Below, piece by piece: positions 8,308 to 18,828 of a DNA stretch of 64,000 bases. The DNA comes from Oceanicola sp. D3. GTDB taxonomy: Bacteria > Pseudomonadota > Alphaproteobacteria > Rhodobacterales > Rhodobacteraceae. The stretch is taken from positions 1,364,001 to 1,428,000 of the forward strand of contig NZ_CP040932.1 in NCBI RefSeq assembly GCF_006351965.1, in the 5' to 3' direction. A program made the translations under genes and the position numbers. Under the pieces are notes generated by a model. It worked only from the letters and a program-made list of their open reading frames with translations, made no database searches and was not told the DNA's origin. Position 1 is the stretch's first letter, and every line of letters begins with the position of its first letter.

Positions 8308-9841
8308 CGGCGAGCCGGACGTGCATTTCGCAGCCCAACTCGCTTGCCAGCGACTTGAACCGGGCCTCGGCCACCTCGCCGTAGAGGTCGGCGGTTGCGC
8401 GGGGGAGCACCAGTTTCAGTTCTTTCTTTTTCGGGCGGTATTCCATCCGGCACATGGCTTCGGGGTTGTTGCCTGAGAACATTGCGCCAAAGCGCATGGC
8501 CTTGCCGAGCACTACGGCCATTTGCCGGTCACGGTCCGAGAGCAGCTCGACCATCGGCTCAAGGTGCGAGCCGGGGGCGGCGTTGCGGTAGCGGTGGAGC
8601 AGGGCGAGGCCAACGAAGATCCGGCCATTGTGATCTATCCCGCCGAGGTTGGAGCGGGTGGCATTGTCGAAGCAAACCTCGCCCCGGTAGTCGGGGTGGG
8701 CGCGCCAGCTTACATCGTGCAGCAGGCAGGCGGCGCGGATCAGGCGTTGCTTGTCGGCGCGGGCATTGCGGAACAGCGGCATGACGAAGTCGTAGAGCGT
8801 GCGGCCAAAGCCGGGCACGCGGGCGTTTTGCGCCTCGTCGAAGCGGGCGGCCTCGATCAGCGGGTCGCGGGCGCGGATCAGGTCTGACATCTGTTCGTAG
8901 AGCATGCCCTCGCGGATGCCATAGGCCGAGATCCACACCTCCTTGGTGCCGAATTTCTTCATCAGACGCCGCAGCACTTCGCCCGCCACCGGCACCAGAG
9001 CGATCCGCGCGGCGGACAGGCCGACTTCGCTGCGCACCTCTTCCAGATCGCGCCCGCGCAGCCAATCCAGCGTTTTGCGGAGTTGGGCAGGGGTGGCGTG
9101 ATAGTCGTGCAGCACATGCAGCGGGTAGCCCCGCCGGTGGATATCAATCTTGGCGATGGCCCGCCACGAGCCGCCGACAAGGTAGAGGCGCTTATGCTTG
9201 GGCAGGGCCTTGGCCAGCTGATCGAGCGTTTCGTCGATCTCGGTCTTGCGGGCCTTGCGACCGCCCTTGATGGTTTTCAGCCGGAGCGGGCCGAGCGAGG
9301 TGGAGGCACGTGCCCCAACGCCGCCGTCTTCCAACAGGGCCAGCTCCATTGAGGAGCCGCCGATATCGCAGGCCAGGCCGGTGGCGCCGGGCCAGCCCAC
9401 GAGCACGCCCTGTGCCGAAAGCCGGGCCTCCTCTTCGCCGTCCACCACATAGACCTCAAGCCCGGTGGCCGCCTTGATCTCGGCGCAAAATTCCGGACCG
9501 TCATCGGCGTTGCGTACGGCGGCGGTGGCGCAGGCGGTGAGCGGCGGGATTCCCATGCCACGGGCCAGCGCATAGAACCGGCGGATCGCGGCCAGCGCCC
9601 GGGTGCGGCCTTCGGGGTTGAGGCGTCCGGTTTCGCCCATGCCTTCGCCGAGGCCGCACATCACCTTTTCATTGAAGAAATAGGCGGGCGAGCGGGCCGC
9701 GCCATCGAAGATCACCATGCGGACGGAGTTGGAGCCTATGTCGATAACGCCGACGCGGGAGAGCGCCTGCGCATCGGGGTGATCGAATATCGGGCGTCCG
9801 AAAGGGCCGAGGCTTCGTTGCTGCTCGCCTGATCCGTCCAT
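8300..9841 (-). CDS. ppx: Ppx/GppA-family exopolyphosphatase
   Basis: A 513-residue ASKHA-fold phosphatase that removes terminal phosphates from polyphosphate or pppGpp. Visible motifs are VIDIGSNSVRMVIFDG (phosphate loop 1), TACATAAVRNADDG, VDGEEEARLSA, ACDIGGSSMELAL (phosphate loop 2) and a helical C-terminal region with HDVSWRAHPDYRG, of HD-like character. The gene lies 55 bases after ppk1 on the same strand, so polyphosphate synthesis and breakdown are made together. PolyP and pppGpp cannot be separated as substrates from sequence alone. Confidence 0.92.
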   Translation of the reverse strand: MDGSGEQQRSLGPFGRPIFDHPDAQALSRVGVIDIGSNSVRMVIFDGAARSPAYFFNEKVMCGLGEGMGETGRLNPEGRTRALAAIRRFYALARGMGIPPLTACATAAVRNADDGPEFCAEIKAATGLEVYVVDGEEEARLSAQGVLVGWPGATGLACDIGGSSMELALLEDGGVGARASTSLGPLRLKTIKGGRKARKTEIDETLDQLAKALPKHKRLYLVGGSWRAIAKIDIHRRGYPLHVLHDYHATPAQLRKTLDWLRGRDLEEVRSEVGLSAARIALVPVAGEVLRRLMKKFGTKEVWISAYGIREGMLYEQMSDLIRARDPLIEAARFDEAQNARVPGFGRTLYDFVMPLFRNARADKQRLIRAACLLHDVSWRAHPDYRGEVCFDNATRSNLGGIDHNGRIFVGLALLHRYRNAAPGSHLEPMVELLSDRDRQMAVVLGKAMRFGAMFSGNNPEAMCRMEYRPKKKELKLVLPRATADLYGEVAEARFKSLASELGCEMHVRLAGD

Positions 9842-9896
9842 GTCCTCTCCCCGGAAGTGCTTGCCTTGACTTGATAGAGGGCGCGCGCGCGGAAGG

Positions 9897-12071
9897 TCAA
9901 TCTTTGGAGTGGGTCAGCTCGGGAACATCGCCAGCCCCCGCCGATCCGCGCCCCGAAAGGGAGGGGTTTTCCATGAAGAAGCGGTGGCAGTTGAACGGCT
10001 GGGTGCCCTTGGAGAGCGCGGGCCGGTAAAAGCTGCCATCGGGCTTCATCACCCAGCTTTGCGCGGTGTCTGCCATGTTGGCGGCCATCACCTGCTCGGT
10101 GATCTGGGCCTTCACCGTAGGGTTGGTGCATTCCACCAGCGTTTCGACCCGGCGATTGAGGTTTCGGCCCATCCAGTCAGCCGACGAAATATAGACCCGC
10201 GCCTTCTTGGAGGGCAGACCGTGGCCGTTGCCAAAGCAGACGATGCGGGAGTGCTCAAGGTAGCGCCCGACGATGGATTTGACGCGGATGTTCTCTGACA
10301 GGCCCTTGATGCCGGGGCGCACGCCGCAGATGCCACGGATGACGAGGCTGATCTTCACCCCGGCTTGAGAGGCGGCATAGAGCGCATCGATCACATCGGG
10401 CTCGATCAGCGAGTTCATCTTGGCCCAGATCTCGGCAGGCTTGCCGGCGCGGGCGTGCTCGGCCTCGGCGGCGATCATCTTCAGCAGGGTGGACTTGAGC
10501 GAGATCGGCGAGATCGAAAGGTTCTCCAACTCGCCGGGCTGGGCGTAGCCGGAGAGGTAGTTGAAGACCTTGCCCGCGTCACGGCCCAGCGCCTTGTCGC
10601 AGGTAAAGAGCGACAGGTCGGTGTAGATGCGGGCGGTGATCGGGTGGTAGTTGCCGGTGCCGTAGTGGGTGTAGGTCACCAGCTCCTTGCCCTCACGCCG
10701 CACCACGGTGCTGATCTTGGCGTGGGTCTTGTAGTTCATGAAGCCGTAAACGACATGCGCGCCAGAGCGCTCCAGCCGCCGACTTTGGCGGATGTTCGCA
10801 GCCTCGTCGAAGCGGGCCTTCAGCTCGACCAGCGCGGTGACCGATTTGCCGTCTTCCGCCGCCTCGCAGAGCGCCTCGACGATGGGCGAGTTTTTTGACG
10901 TGCGGTAGAGCGTTTGCTTGATCGCCACCACATCCGGGTCGCGCGCGGCCTGCTGGAGAAAGCGCACCACCATATCGAAGGTTTCATAGGGGTGATGCAG
11001 CAGCATGTCCTTCTGGCGGATCGCTGCAAACATGTCGCCCTCGTGGTCTTGCACGCGCTCGGGCACGCGGGGCGTGAAACTGGGCCAGAGCAGATCGGGG
11101 CGGGCATCGATCACCAGTTCTTTGAGGTCGGCAACGCCGAGGATGCCGCTGGTTTCGATCACCTCCTCATCATCCACCTCCAGCTCACGCATGATGAGCG
11201 CCTTCAACGCCTTGGGCGCGCCGGAGGACATGTTGAGGCGGATGACCTCGCCGCGGCGGCGGCGCTTGAGCGCGGTTTCGAACTCGCGGACGAGATCTTC
11301 GGCCTCTTCCTCAAGCTCAAGGTCGCTGTCACGCAGCACGCGGAAGGTGCAGGAACCCTTCTCGCGGTAGCCCGGAAAGAGCGAGCCGATGTGCAGGCGC
11401 AGCAGGGCTTCGAGCGGCAGAAAGCGGTGTTTGCCCTCTGTCGCGGGCAGGGCGATGAACCGATCGACCTGATGGGGGATCGGCAGGATGGCATCAAGCT
11501 TGCGGCCCGAGTTCTCGCTCTCCAGCTGGAGCGCGAGGCAGAAGCCGGTGTTGGCGATGAACGGGAAAGGGTGGGCCGGGTCGATGGCGAGCGGCGAGAG
11601 CACCGGAAACACCTGCGCGAGGAAGTAATCGGCCAGAAACGCGTGATCTTCCTTGCTCAGGCTCTTGGCGTCGAGCAGGGAAATGTCGTTTTCTTCCAGT
11701 TCCTTGCGCAGCGCTGCCCAGGTTTCTTGCTGGCGGGCCATGAGCTTGCGGGCATCGGTGTTGATGAGCAGCAACTGCTCGGCGGGGCTGAGGCCATCGG
11801 CGGCGGGCGTGGTGTTGCCGGCGCGGGCAAGCTCGCGCAAGCCGGCGACGCGGACGGTGTAAAACTCGTCGAGGTTGGTGGCCGAGATCGAGACAAAGCG
11901 GATGCGTTCGAGCAGGGGAACACGCGGGTTTTCCGCCTCTTCCAGCACCCGCCAATTGAACCCCAGCCATGAGAGTTCGCGGTTATAGAAGCGCGACGGC
12001 CCGGACAGGTCATCTGCGTCAAGCTCGACGGGGGCCGGATATGCGGCTGTGAGGAAGTCGGATTGGGTCAT
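9897..12071 (-). CDS. ppk1: polyphosphate kinase 1
   Basis: A 724-residue PPK1 that transfers the ATP gamma-phosphate to polyphosphate. The N-terminal helical domain opens with [20 protein letters not shown], followed by [11 protein letters not shown]. The two phospholipase-D-like catalytic halves include [21 protein letters not shown], and [12 protein letters not shown] around residue 465, which contains the His expected to be autophosphorylated. The end has [14 protein letters not shown]. It stands between hdaA and ppx on the minus strand, a common arrangement in this order of bacteria. Confidence 0.96.
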   Translation of the reverse strand: MTQSDFLTAAYPAPVELDADDLSGPSRFYNRELSWLGFNWRVLEEAENPRVPLLERIRFVSISATNLDEFYTVRVAGLRELARAGNTTPAADGLSPAEQLLLINTDARKLMARQQETWAALRKELEENDISLLDAKSLSKEDHAFLADYFLAQVFPVLSPLAIDPAHPFPFIANTGFCLALQLESENSGRKLDAILPIPHQVDRFIALPATEGKHRFLPLEALLRLHIGSLFPGYREKGSCTFRVLRDSDLELEEEAEDLVREFETALKRRRRGEVIRLNMSSGAPKALKALIMRELEVDDEEVIETSGILGVADLKELVIDARPDLLWPSFTPRVPERVQDHEGDMFAAIRQKDMLLHHPYETFDMVVRFLQQAARDPDVVAIKQTLYRTSKNSPIVEALCEAAEDGKSVTALVELKARFDEAANIRQSRRLERSGAHVVYGFMNYKTHAKISTVVRREGKELVTYTHYGTGNYHPITARIYTDLSLFTCDKALGRDAGKVFNYLSGYAQPGELENLSISPISLKSTLLKMIAAEAEHARAGKPAEIWAKMNSLIEPDVIDALYAASQAGVKISLVIRGICGVRPGIKGLSENIRVKSIVGRYLEHSRIVCFGNGHGLPSKKARVYISSADWMGRNLNRRVETLVECTNPTVKAQITEQVMAANMADTAQSWVMKPDGSFYRPALSKGTQPFNCHRFFMENPSLSGRGSAGAGDVPELTHSKD

Positions 12072-12120
12072 GGCACGGGTTTAGGCTGGAAAAGTCACGT
12101 CTGGATGACGGTCTTACCTT

Positions 12121-12795
12121 CTATGTGCCTGAAAAGCCGCCATCATCCAAGACCTCGCGCGCCAGCTTGCGAGAGAGCTTGCGCCCTGTGGCGAGTTGGT
12201 GCCGATCCAGCGCGATCACCAGCCGGCGCGCGGCGGCGGCAGAGCGCTCCATGCGTGGCAGCAGGTAATCGAGCAGTTTTTGCGTTGGCGTGAGCTGCCG
12301 GTCGGTGAAGTGTTTGACGAGGAGCGCGGTGAGCAACATGTCGTCCGGCTCGGCGAGCCGCGCGCGGGGCGTTGCCTGAAGGCGGGTTTCGAGGTCGGGC
12401 AGGGCGCGGGGCGGAAGCGGCTCGCGCGCCGTGAGCAGCAGCCGGGCGGGGGCGGCGGCGGCGCGGTTGAGGAGGTGGAAAAGCGGCTCTTCCTGCTCGC
12501 GGGTGCCGAGGATGAGGTGAATGTCTTCGACCAGCAGCGAGCTGCCCGGCTCGGGCGGGGGCAGCTGTGCAAGGCCGAGGGTGTCGAGCCGGGTCGCGCA
12601 GGTATCGGCGGCCCAGATCGCGGCGAGGTGGCTCTTGCCCGCCCCTTCCGGTCCGCTCAGCAGCAGCCGCCCGTTTGGCCACATCGGGCTGTCGTCGATC
12701 AGCGCAGCGGCATCGGCATTGGCGGGCGAGATGAAGAAAGCATCGCGCCCGGTGGCCTCGATCACCGGGAGATCTATCGGGAGCTGGCGGGGCAT
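12121..12795 (-). CDS. hdaA: DnaA-related regulatory ATPase HdaA
   Basis: A 224-residue AAA+ protein resembling the DnaA ATPase core without the DNA-binding domain. Walker A is GPEGAGKS at residues 48-55; the Walker B equivalent is LLVEDIHLI, followed by a sensor region (LLLTAREPLPPRALPDLETRL). Alphaproteobacterial HdaA works with the DNA-polymerase clamp to hydrolyse DnaA-bound ATP and prevent re-initiation. The clamp-binding motif is likely in the first few residues (RQLPIDLP). It is 3 bases downstream of the AI-2E-type permease gene. Confidence 0.88.
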   Translation of the reverse strand: MPRQLPIDLPVIEATGRDAFFISPANADAAALIDDSPMWPNGRLLLSGPEGAGKSHLAAIWAADTCATRLDTLGLAQLPPPEPGSSLLVEDIHLILGTREQEEPLFHLLNRAAAAPARLLLTAREPLPPRALPDLETRLQATPRARLAEPDDMLLTALLVKHFTDRQLTPTQKLLDYLLPRMERSAAAARRLVIALDRHQLATGRKLSRKLAREVLDDGGFSGT

Positions 12796-12798
12796 GGG

Positions 12799-13926
12799 CT
12801 AGTCTTTCAGCCGGGACTTGGCGATATCGGCGGAGGTTTCTTCGGGCGTTCGGGCCTCGGCCACGGCCTCCTGATCATAGAGCCCACGATAAAGCCTGCC
12901 CTGCTTGTACTGGCCGATGGCCCAGCGCGCGATAACACCGAGCGAGGCGGCCACCGGGACGGCTACGAGCATGCCGGTGAAGCCGAAGAGGGTGCCGAAG
13001 GCGGAGAGCGCGAAGATCAGCCAGACCGGGTGCAGGCCAACGGACTGGCCGACGAGGTTGGGTGTGAGCACGTTGCCCTCTAGGAACTGGCCGAAGAAGA
13101 AGATGATGGCCACCGCGCCGATCCACCACCATTCGCCCCAAAACTGGAAGAACGCCAGCCCGATGGCCAGCGCGCCGCCAACGAGGGCGCCGACGTATGG
13201 GATGAAGGTGAGCGCCCCGGCCACGGCCCCGACAACGAGGCCGAAGTTGAGGCCAACCGACATGAGGGCCACGGCATAGAAGATGCCCAGCACGAGGCAA
13301 ACGGTGCCTTGGCCGCGGATGAAGGCGGCGAGCGTCTTGTCGATCTCGCGGGCGAGGTGGCGGATGGTGGGGGCATGGTCGCGGGGCAGCAGATCGTCGA
13401 TGCGGGCCACCATCCTGTCCCAGTCCAGCAGGAGGTAGAAGGCGACGATGGGCACGAGGACGAGCAGCACCAGCACGTTGACGATGCCCGAGACGGAGGC
13501 CACCAGCGAAGATACGAACTCGCCGCCCTTGGATTGAATCGTTTCGCCGAGGCTCGCGAGCGACTTGGAGATGGTGCTTTCTCCGTCCATCAGGTCGGGG
13601 AAGCGGGTGGTGAGGAAGTTGCGCAGATCAGAGAAGATCTGCGGCGCGGCTTTGAAGAGGGCGATGGATTGCTCGACCAGCGTGGGCATGATCAGCAGCG
13701 CGCCGAGGACGAAGATCAACAGGGCGACGACTGAGATGAGGATGACCGCCGCGATGCGGTGCAGGCCCAGCTTTTCGAGCCGGTCGGCTACTGGATCAAG
13801 GCAGTAGGCCACCGCGCCGCCAAGGATGAACGGCAGGATCACGTCGCCCAGCACGTAAAGCACGCCGAAGAAAACCACGGCGGCGAGTGTCCAGTATTTG
13901 GCCTGTGTGCCGACGGGAAGTGCCAT
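12799..13926 (-). CDS. AI-2E-family membrane permease (PerM type)
   Basis: A 375-residue membrane protein with about eight hydrophobic segments in the PerM/AI-2E order: paired N-terminal helices, a long amphipathic segment (~70-150), and a C-terminal cluster with GLNFGLVVGAVAGALTFIPY and GNVLTPNLVGQSVGLHP, both family signatures. Members export small molecules or act in sodium/proton antiport; the substrate here is unknown. It is the promoter-proximal gene of the hdaA-ppk1-ppx row. Confidence 0.88.
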   Translation of the reverse strand: MALPVGTQAKYWTLAAVVFFGVLYVLGDVILPFILGGAVAYCLDPVADRLEKLGLHRIAAVILISVVALLIFVLGALLIMPTLVEQSIALFKAAPQIFSDLRNFLTTRFPDLMDGESTISKSLASLGETIQSKGGEFVSSLVASVSGIVNVLVLLVLVPIVAFYLLLDWDRMVARIDDLLPRDHAPTIRHLAREIDKTLAAFIRGQGTVCLVLGIFYAVALMSVGLNFGLVVGAVAGALTFIPYVGALVGGALAIGLAFFQFWGEWWWIGAVAIIFFFGQFLEGNVLTPNLVGQSVGLHPVWLIFALSAFGTLFGFTGMLVAVPVAASLGVIARWAIGQYKQGRLYRGLYDQEAVAEARTPEETSADIAKSRLKD

Positions 13927-14079
13927 ACCTGCCCCTGTGCTCGTTTCGGGCCCATAATGCCTGTGGGCGGGCGAGGCGCAAGGGCGGTTGGGGCCAGGGC
14001 GGGCCTGTGCCGTGGTTGTTGGCTCCCGGCTGGCGCCGAGGCAGGGCTTGTTGCGCGGCGTGGGGCGCGCGACCGGGGG

Positions 14080-15873
14080 TTAGGAGGCCGCGCGCAGGGG
14101 CGGCATGACGGGTATATCTTGAGGCGGTTTCGTGGCGACCGAGGCATTGTCTTCGGCAAGCGAGAACCCCTTCATCAGCGCGTTCAGCTCATCGGCGCTG
14201 CCTGCGAGCATGGCGTTGGCGGCTGTGGTCTCTTCGAACATGCCTGCATTCTGCTGGGTGACGCGCTCAAGTTCGGAGACGGCCTCGTTCACCTCGCTCA
14301 GACCTCGCGACTGATCGGAGGTGGCATCGGCGATGGAGCGGAGGCGCTCGACAATGCCGGTGACAGAGGCCTGTATCCCTTCAAGCGCTGTGCCGGTGTT
14401 CTTCACCAGTGAGGCGCCGTTGGAAATTTCGCCAACCGAGTTGGAGATGAGGCCATTGATCTCACGCGCAGCATCGGAGCTGCGCTGGGCCAGCGCGCGG
14501 ACCTCGGAAGCGACCACGGCAAAGCCGCGCCCGGCCTCGCCCGCGCGGGCGGCCTCCACCCCGGCGTTGAGTGCGAGAAGATTGGTCTGGAAGGCAATGT
14601 CGTCAATCACAGAGGTAATTTTGTGGATTTCGCGTGAGCTTTCTTCGATGCGGTTCATCGCGTCCACCGCCTCGGCCATGATGCCTGTGCCCTCGGCGGC
14701 TTCGGTTGAGGTGCTTTCAGCCTGTTTGCGGGCATCGCGCGATTCGCTGGCCACGATTTCGATGGTGCGCGTCAATTCCTTCAGGGTGGCCGCGATTTGT
14801 GCGAGGGTTGCGGCCTGCTTTTCGGTGCGAGTCGAAAGATCTGTGGCAGAAGACGACAGTTCGCGGGATTGCTCATTGATCGAGGCCGCTTGAGAGATGA
14901 CTGCGTTCATCGTGGAGCACAGCCGCTCGCCGGCACCGTTGAAGTGATGGGCGAGGTCGTCAAAGTCTGCGCCCAGATCTTCGGTTACGCGCACTGCAAG
15001 GTCACCTTCGGCCATGCGTGCGAGTTTTTGTCGGAAGACTTCCAGCAACCGCGCGAGGGCTTCGTTGCGTTCGGCCGCGGTGCGGGCCTCGCGCGCCTCC
15101 GCTTCGGCCGCCTCGGCCGCCCGCTTTTCAACCTCCCTCAGCGCCGTTTCGGCCTCTGAGCGGGCCTTTGCAGCGGCCTTGGATTGCACTTTCGCCTGCC
15201 CCAGTGCCTCCGTCGCGCGGCTGGCTTCTTCGAGGGCTTTTGTGCTGCTCTCTTCGGCTCTCGCCTTTGCAAACCGGCTTTCACGAGCCTTTTGGGAGGC
15301 TTCTCGCGACAGGGAGATGCGATTGAGGATTGTCAGCGTGAGAACGGAGGTTTCTGCCACCACGATGATGGCATGAAACACTGTGCGCCCGACATTGAGG
15401 GCCAGATCGGAGGAGGGGTAGACCAGCGCCGGGAGGGCGAAGGTGAGCACGAGGTGATGCACCGCGATCGTGCCCGCCGCCACCAGCAGGGGCACGATAT
15501 CCGCCATGGCAACGAGCATGGCGAGCACGGCGAAATAGGTCATGTGGCTGTCGATCTGCATCGGGTGCCCTGCGAGTGCGGCGTTGAGCGAGATCGCCAG
15601 GCCAGTGAGGGATTGAGCCACGAGGATGCGGGCGGCGCGGGGGGCGAAGCGGGGGGCCGCCAGCCCAAGCAGGGTGAAGGCCCCTCCGGCGAGACCCATC
15701 ACCATGAAGTTGCCGCCCATCATCCACTCTGCCGCGAGCGCCAACAGCCAGATCACTGGCGTGAGGCGCGACAGCAATTTGACGGCGTTGGCGCGGGCTT
15801 CTTCGAGGGCGTGATCCACGCTCGGGTCGATCGCTTGATCGGCAGTCAGAAGCAGGGGCGCGGACTTAGGCAT
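14080..15873 (-). CDS. methyl-accepting chemotaxis protein with multi-helix membrane sensor
   Basis: A 597-residue receptor. I use the ATG at 15873 because the longer frame upstream is the overlapping gene read out of frame. Residues ~25-190 hold five to six membrane helices rather than a periplasmic loop, with conserved-looking polar residues in [18 protein letters not shown] and AVHHLVL. An Ala/Glu-rich coiled coil follows, then a HAMP-like part ([16 protein letters not shown]). The signalling domain has its hairpin tip [20 protein letters not shown] near residue 430 and [16 protein letters not shown] after it. No CheR-tethering pentapeptide is present at the C terminus. The gene overlaps the upstream small gene by 8 bases. 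Confidence 0.93.
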   Translation of the reverse strand: MPKSAPLLLTADQAIDPSVDHALEEARANAVKLLSRLTPVIWLLALAAEWMMGGNFMVMGLAGGAFTLLGLAAPRFAPRAARILVAQSLTGLAISLNAALAGHPMQIDSHMTYFAVLAMLVAMADIVPLLVAAGTIAVHHLVLTFALPALVYPSSDLALNVGRTVFHAIIVVAETSVLTLTILNRISLSREASQKARESRFAKARAEESSTKALEEASRATEALGQAKVQSKAAAKARSEAETALREVEKRAAEAAEAEAREARTAAERNEALARLLEVFRQKLARMAEGDLAVRVTEDLGADFDDLAHHFNGAGERLCSTMNAVISQAASINEQSRELSSSATDLSTRTEKQAATLAQIAATLKELTRTIEIVASESRDARKQAESTSTEAAEGTGIMAEAVDAMNRIEESSREIHKITSVIDDIAFQTNLLALNAGVEAARAGEAGRGFAVVASEVRALAQRSSDAAREINGLISNSVGEISNGASLVKNTGTALEGIQASVTGIVERLRSIADATSDQSRGLSEVNEAVSELERVTQQNAGMFEETTAANAMLAGSADELNALMKGFSLAEDNASVATKPPQDIPVMPPLRAAS

Positions 15874-16177
15874 TGGAGGCTCCACAGAGAAGGGCAATTG
15901 CGCCACCGTTGAACACGGCCCAGGCCCCGTGGCCGGGGGCCGAGCGCGCAGCGGTGGGGGACGGGTAGGCGGCGAGCATGGCGAATGGCGCACGGGTTGG
16001 CCCGATGAGCCGCCCACCCGAGGCGGCGAGCACGGCCTCGGCGTCAGCCCATGGCGGCAGAACGATCAGCACCGGCCCGTCGGCCACCGGCGCGGCCAGT
16101 ATGGCAGCCACGGGCGTTATGGCGATGGTGCCAATGAAAGTAAGAACTATGGCCAGGCTATTGCGCATGCGGATCAT
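15866..16177 (-). CDS. small membrane-anchored protein coupled to the chemotaxis receptor
   Basis: A 103-residue protein with one N-terminal hydrophobic segment (about residues 7-28), followed by a short domain with [30 protein letters not shown] and a hydrophobic C-terminal end ([16 protein letters not shown]). An alternative ATG lies at 16168. Its stop lies inside the receptor start, so the two are translated together and may form one sensory unit. The family is unknown to me. Confidence 0.7.
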   Translation of the reverse strand: MIRMRNSLAIVLTFIGTIAITPVAAILAAPVADGPVLIVLPPWADAEAVLAASGGRLIGPTRAPFAMLAAYPSPTAARSAPGHGAWAVFNGGAIALLCGASNA

Positions 16178-16365
16178 TTCAATGCTTCACAGCACAGGCT
16201 CTATGGCTTCCGCCTTTCTGTTGGCTTAACGCGCGGCAACTTTTGCCACTTATTGAGGGCCACGCGCGATTGGGCTGTGAAAAAGCCGTGATTCACTGGT
16301 GGCGTGATTGCTTGCCCCTAGGGCAGCGTCCAGTCTGGAGCCATCAGAATGAAAGCCGCTGCCCG

Positions 16366-16515
16366 ATGACCCGTTATCTCAAGCTCTCCGCTCTTACCGT
16401 TCCGCCGCCCGCGCCCAAGCCCGAGGTTGCGGTGCCCGAGTCGCGCCCAGAGCCGGAGGCCGCCGGGAAGGACCGCCCCGCGCCCAAGCCGCCGCGCAAA
16501 GCCAAAATCTTGTGA
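16366..16515 (+). CDS. possible small proline-rich protein
   Basis: A 49-codon frame from an ATG at 16366 encodes [12 protein letters not shown] followed by a Pro/Lys/Glu-rich tail ending PPRKAKIL. It precedes proS by 58 bases. There is no convincing ribosome site, so it may be just an open stretch upstream of proS. Confidence 0.3.
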   Translation: MTRYLKLSALTVPPPAPKPEVAVPESRPEPEAAGKDRPAPKPPRKAKIL

Positions 16516-16573
16516 GCCCGCCCGCGATGGGCTAGAGCCTCGGGGCAACACACATCGCCCCAGAGGACCAATA

Positions 16574-17914
16574 ATGCGCCTGAGCCGCTACTTCCTTCCC
16601 GTTCTCAAGGAAACCCCTGCCGACGCGCAGATCGCCTCGCATCGCTACATGCTGCGTGCGGGCATGATCCGCCAGCAGGCCGCCGGGATCTACTCGTGGC
16701 TGCCGCTGGGCTTCAAGGTGCTCAAGCGGCTTGAGCAGATCGTGCATGAGGAGCAGGCGCGAGCGGGGCATATCCCGATGCTGATGCCCACGGTGCAGCC
16801 TGCCGACCTGTGGCGCGAGAGTGGCCGTTATGACGCCTATGGCCCGGAGATGCTGCGCATCCGCGACCGGCACGACCGCGACATGCTGTTCGGCCCCACC
16901 AACGAAGAGATGATCACCGACATCTTTCGCGCCCATGTGGCCAGCTACAAGAGCCTGCCGCTGACGCTCTACCACATCCAGTGGAAGTTCCGCGACGAGA
17001 TCCGCCCGCGCTTTGGCGTGATGCGGGGCCGCGAATTTTACATGAAGGACGGCTATAACTTCGACCTCACCAAGGAGGACGCGCTGCACGCCTACAACCG
17101 CCACATGGTGAGCTACCTGCGCACCTACGAGCGGATGGGGCTGACGGCGATCCCGATGCGGGCCGACAGCGGGCCGATTGGCGGCGACGATACCCATGAG
17201 TTCCTCGTGCTGGCCGACACCGGCGAGAGCGATGTGTTTTACGATGCAGGCGTGACCGAGCTGAAGCTGGGTGACCGCGAAATCGACTATGATGACCGCG
17301 AGCAGGTGAAGGGGGTTTGTGACGAGTTCACAAGCCTTTACGCCCGCACCGACGAGACCCATGACGAAGCGCTATACGGCGAGATCCCCGAGGAGCGCCG
17401 CCGCGCGGGTAAGGGCATCGAGGTGGGGCAGATCTTTTACTTCGGAACCAAGTATTCCGAGCCGATGGGCGCAAACGTGCAGGGGCCGGACGGGGCCAAG
17501 GTGCCGGTGCACATGGGCTCGCACGGTATTGGTGTGAGCCGCCTTGTGGGCGCGATCATTGAGGCGAGCCATGACGACAAGGGCATCATCTGGCCCGAGG
17601 GCGTGACCCCCTTCCACGTTGGGATCGTGAACATGCGCGCGGGCGACGAGGCCTGTGATGCGACGAGCGCGGCGCTTTATGGCACGCTGAAAACACTGGG
17701 ACTTGATCCGCTGCTGGATGACACCGACGAGCGGGCAGGGGCGAAGTTTGCCACGCAAGATCTGATCGGCCTGCCATGGCGGATCACCGTGGGGCCGCGC
17801 GGGCTGAAGAATGGTGTGGTGGAGCTGACCAGCCGCCGCACTGGCGAGAGCGAGGAGCTCAGCCCCGAGGCCGCCGTGCAGAAGCTGGCGGGGATCTACG
17901 AGGGGCACCTCTGA
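16574..17914 (+). CDS. proS: prolyl-tRNA synthetase, short form
   Basis: A 446-residue class II synthetase charging tRNA-Pro. The start is the ATG of [13 protein letters not shown], preceded by GAGGACC; the longer frame upstream has no homology. Motif 1 is around [20 protein letters not shown]. Motif 2 includes [20 protein letters not shown]. Motif 3 is [15 protein letters not shown]. It lacks the ~180-residue editing insertion of E. coli ProRS, as usual for the alphaproteobacterial/mitochondrial-like type. Confidence 0.96.
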   Translation: MRLSRYFLPVLKETPADAQIASHRYMLRAGMIRQQAAGIYSWLPLGFKVLKRLEQIVHEEQARAGHIPMLMPTVQPADLWRESGRYDAYGPEMLRIRDRHDRDMLFGPTNEEMITDIFRAHVASYKSLPLTLYHIQWKFRDEIRPRFGVMRGREFYMKDGYNFDLTKEDALHAYNRHMVSYLRTYERMGLTAIPMRADSGPIGGDDTHEFLVLADTGESDVFYDAGVTELKLGDREIDYDDREQVKGVCDEFTSLYARTDETHDEALYGEIPEERRRAGKGIEVGQIFYFGTKYSEPMGANVQGPDGAKVPVHMGSHGIGVSRLVGAIIEASHDDKGIIWPEGVTPFHVGIVNMRAGDEACDATSAALYGTLKTLGLDPLLDDTDERAGAKFATQDLIGLPWRITVGPRGLKNGVVELTSRRTGESEELSPEAAVQKLAGIYEGHL

Positions 17915-17924
17915 GGGTGCCGGC

Positions 17925-18755
17925 GTGATTCCGCCCGAGGGCTTCGCCGAGAACCTCCTCCTGCTGAAAGGCCGGATGGAGCGCTACGGCGGGTTGCGGG
18001 AGCTTGCGGCATGGCTGGACGGGTGGAACAGCCACCGGCTGCACGGCGGGGGCCCGGACCCGGAGGGTTCTTATTTTTTCAACCATTTCGAGAGGTTTGT
18101 TCGGGAAGCCTACCCGGAGGCCGGGCTGAAGAGCTGGGATGATATCCTGACCGATGCGGCGGGCGGGGACCGTGAGGGGGTGGCGCTGTTCTACGAACTG
18201 TTCGACAGGTTCGGACCGGCGCAGGGAGCCAAGGAGCGGCTGGCGGAGAAGAGCAGCCATGGACCGGGCCAGATTCCGCGGCCCAAGCCTGCCCCCAAGC
18301 CCAGACCGGCCGCGCCTGCCAAAAAGCCCGGGCGCACTCCGATCGCTGCGCCTAAGACCTTTCTCACCATGCTGGCCGCCTATCGGGATGCGCCCGAAAC
18401 CCGCCCCGGCGATGGCTCTCTGGAGGCGCTTCACCAGCTCTTTCGCACAACGGATGTGCTCAAGGAGGTGCGCGTCTTTCGGCCCGATCTCTCCCAGTTG
18501 ACCATGTGGATGCAATATTACGCCGAGCGCACCGACACCACCGATTGGGATGTGCTGATGGCGCCGATGACCGACGAGGGTGAAGACCCGTTTACGGCGC
18601 TGCTGCGGGTGGCGACGGCGCTGGAACGGCGCGAGCGCGATGCCGCGCACCCCTATATCGGCACAGGTGGATATCCGGTGATCCCGGCTCGGTCGCATCG
18701 CAAGGTGCCGGGGATGCCGCTGCTGCTGCGCCCGATCTCGATCTACTACGAGTGA
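17925..18755 (+). CDS. uncharacterised two-domain protein
   Basis: A 276-residue soluble protein starting at GTG 17925, 10 bases after proS. Residues 1-110 form one domain (GRMERYGGLRELAAWLDGW, SYFFNHFERFVREAYPE, VALFYELFDRFGP). Residues ~115-145 are a Pro/Lys-rich linker. The rest is a second domain (TFLTMLAAYRDAPETRP, LEALHQLFRTTDVLKEVR, QLTMWMQYYAERTDTTDWDVLM). The two halves do not look like copies of each other. No catalytic motif is seen and I do not recognise it. Confidence 0.65.
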   Translation: MIPPEGFAENLLLLKGRMERYGGLRELAAWLDGWNSHRLHGGGPDPEGSYFFNHFERFVREAYPEAGLKSWDDILTDAAGGDREGVALFYELFDRFGPAQGAKERLAEKSSHGPGQIPRPKPAPKPRPAAPAKKPGRTPIAAPKTFLTMLAAYRDAPETRPGDGSLEALHQLFRTTDVLKEVRVFRPDLSQLTMWMQYYAERTDTTDWDVLMAPMTDEGEDPFTALLRVATALERRERDAAHPYIGTGGYPVIPARSHRKVPGMPLLLRPISIYYE

Positions 18756-18828
18756 TCGGCCCCTTTGGCGCTTGACCCGGACCGCCCCACCCCGCATTTT
18801 CCCGCGCAAACAGGCAGGAGGCCCCGAC

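Noticed and set aside
15874-16017. N-terminal extension of the chemotaxis receptor
   Set aside because: The 48 extra residues are Pro/Ser-rich and lie over the upstream small gene in another frame; the ATG at 15873 fits the family.
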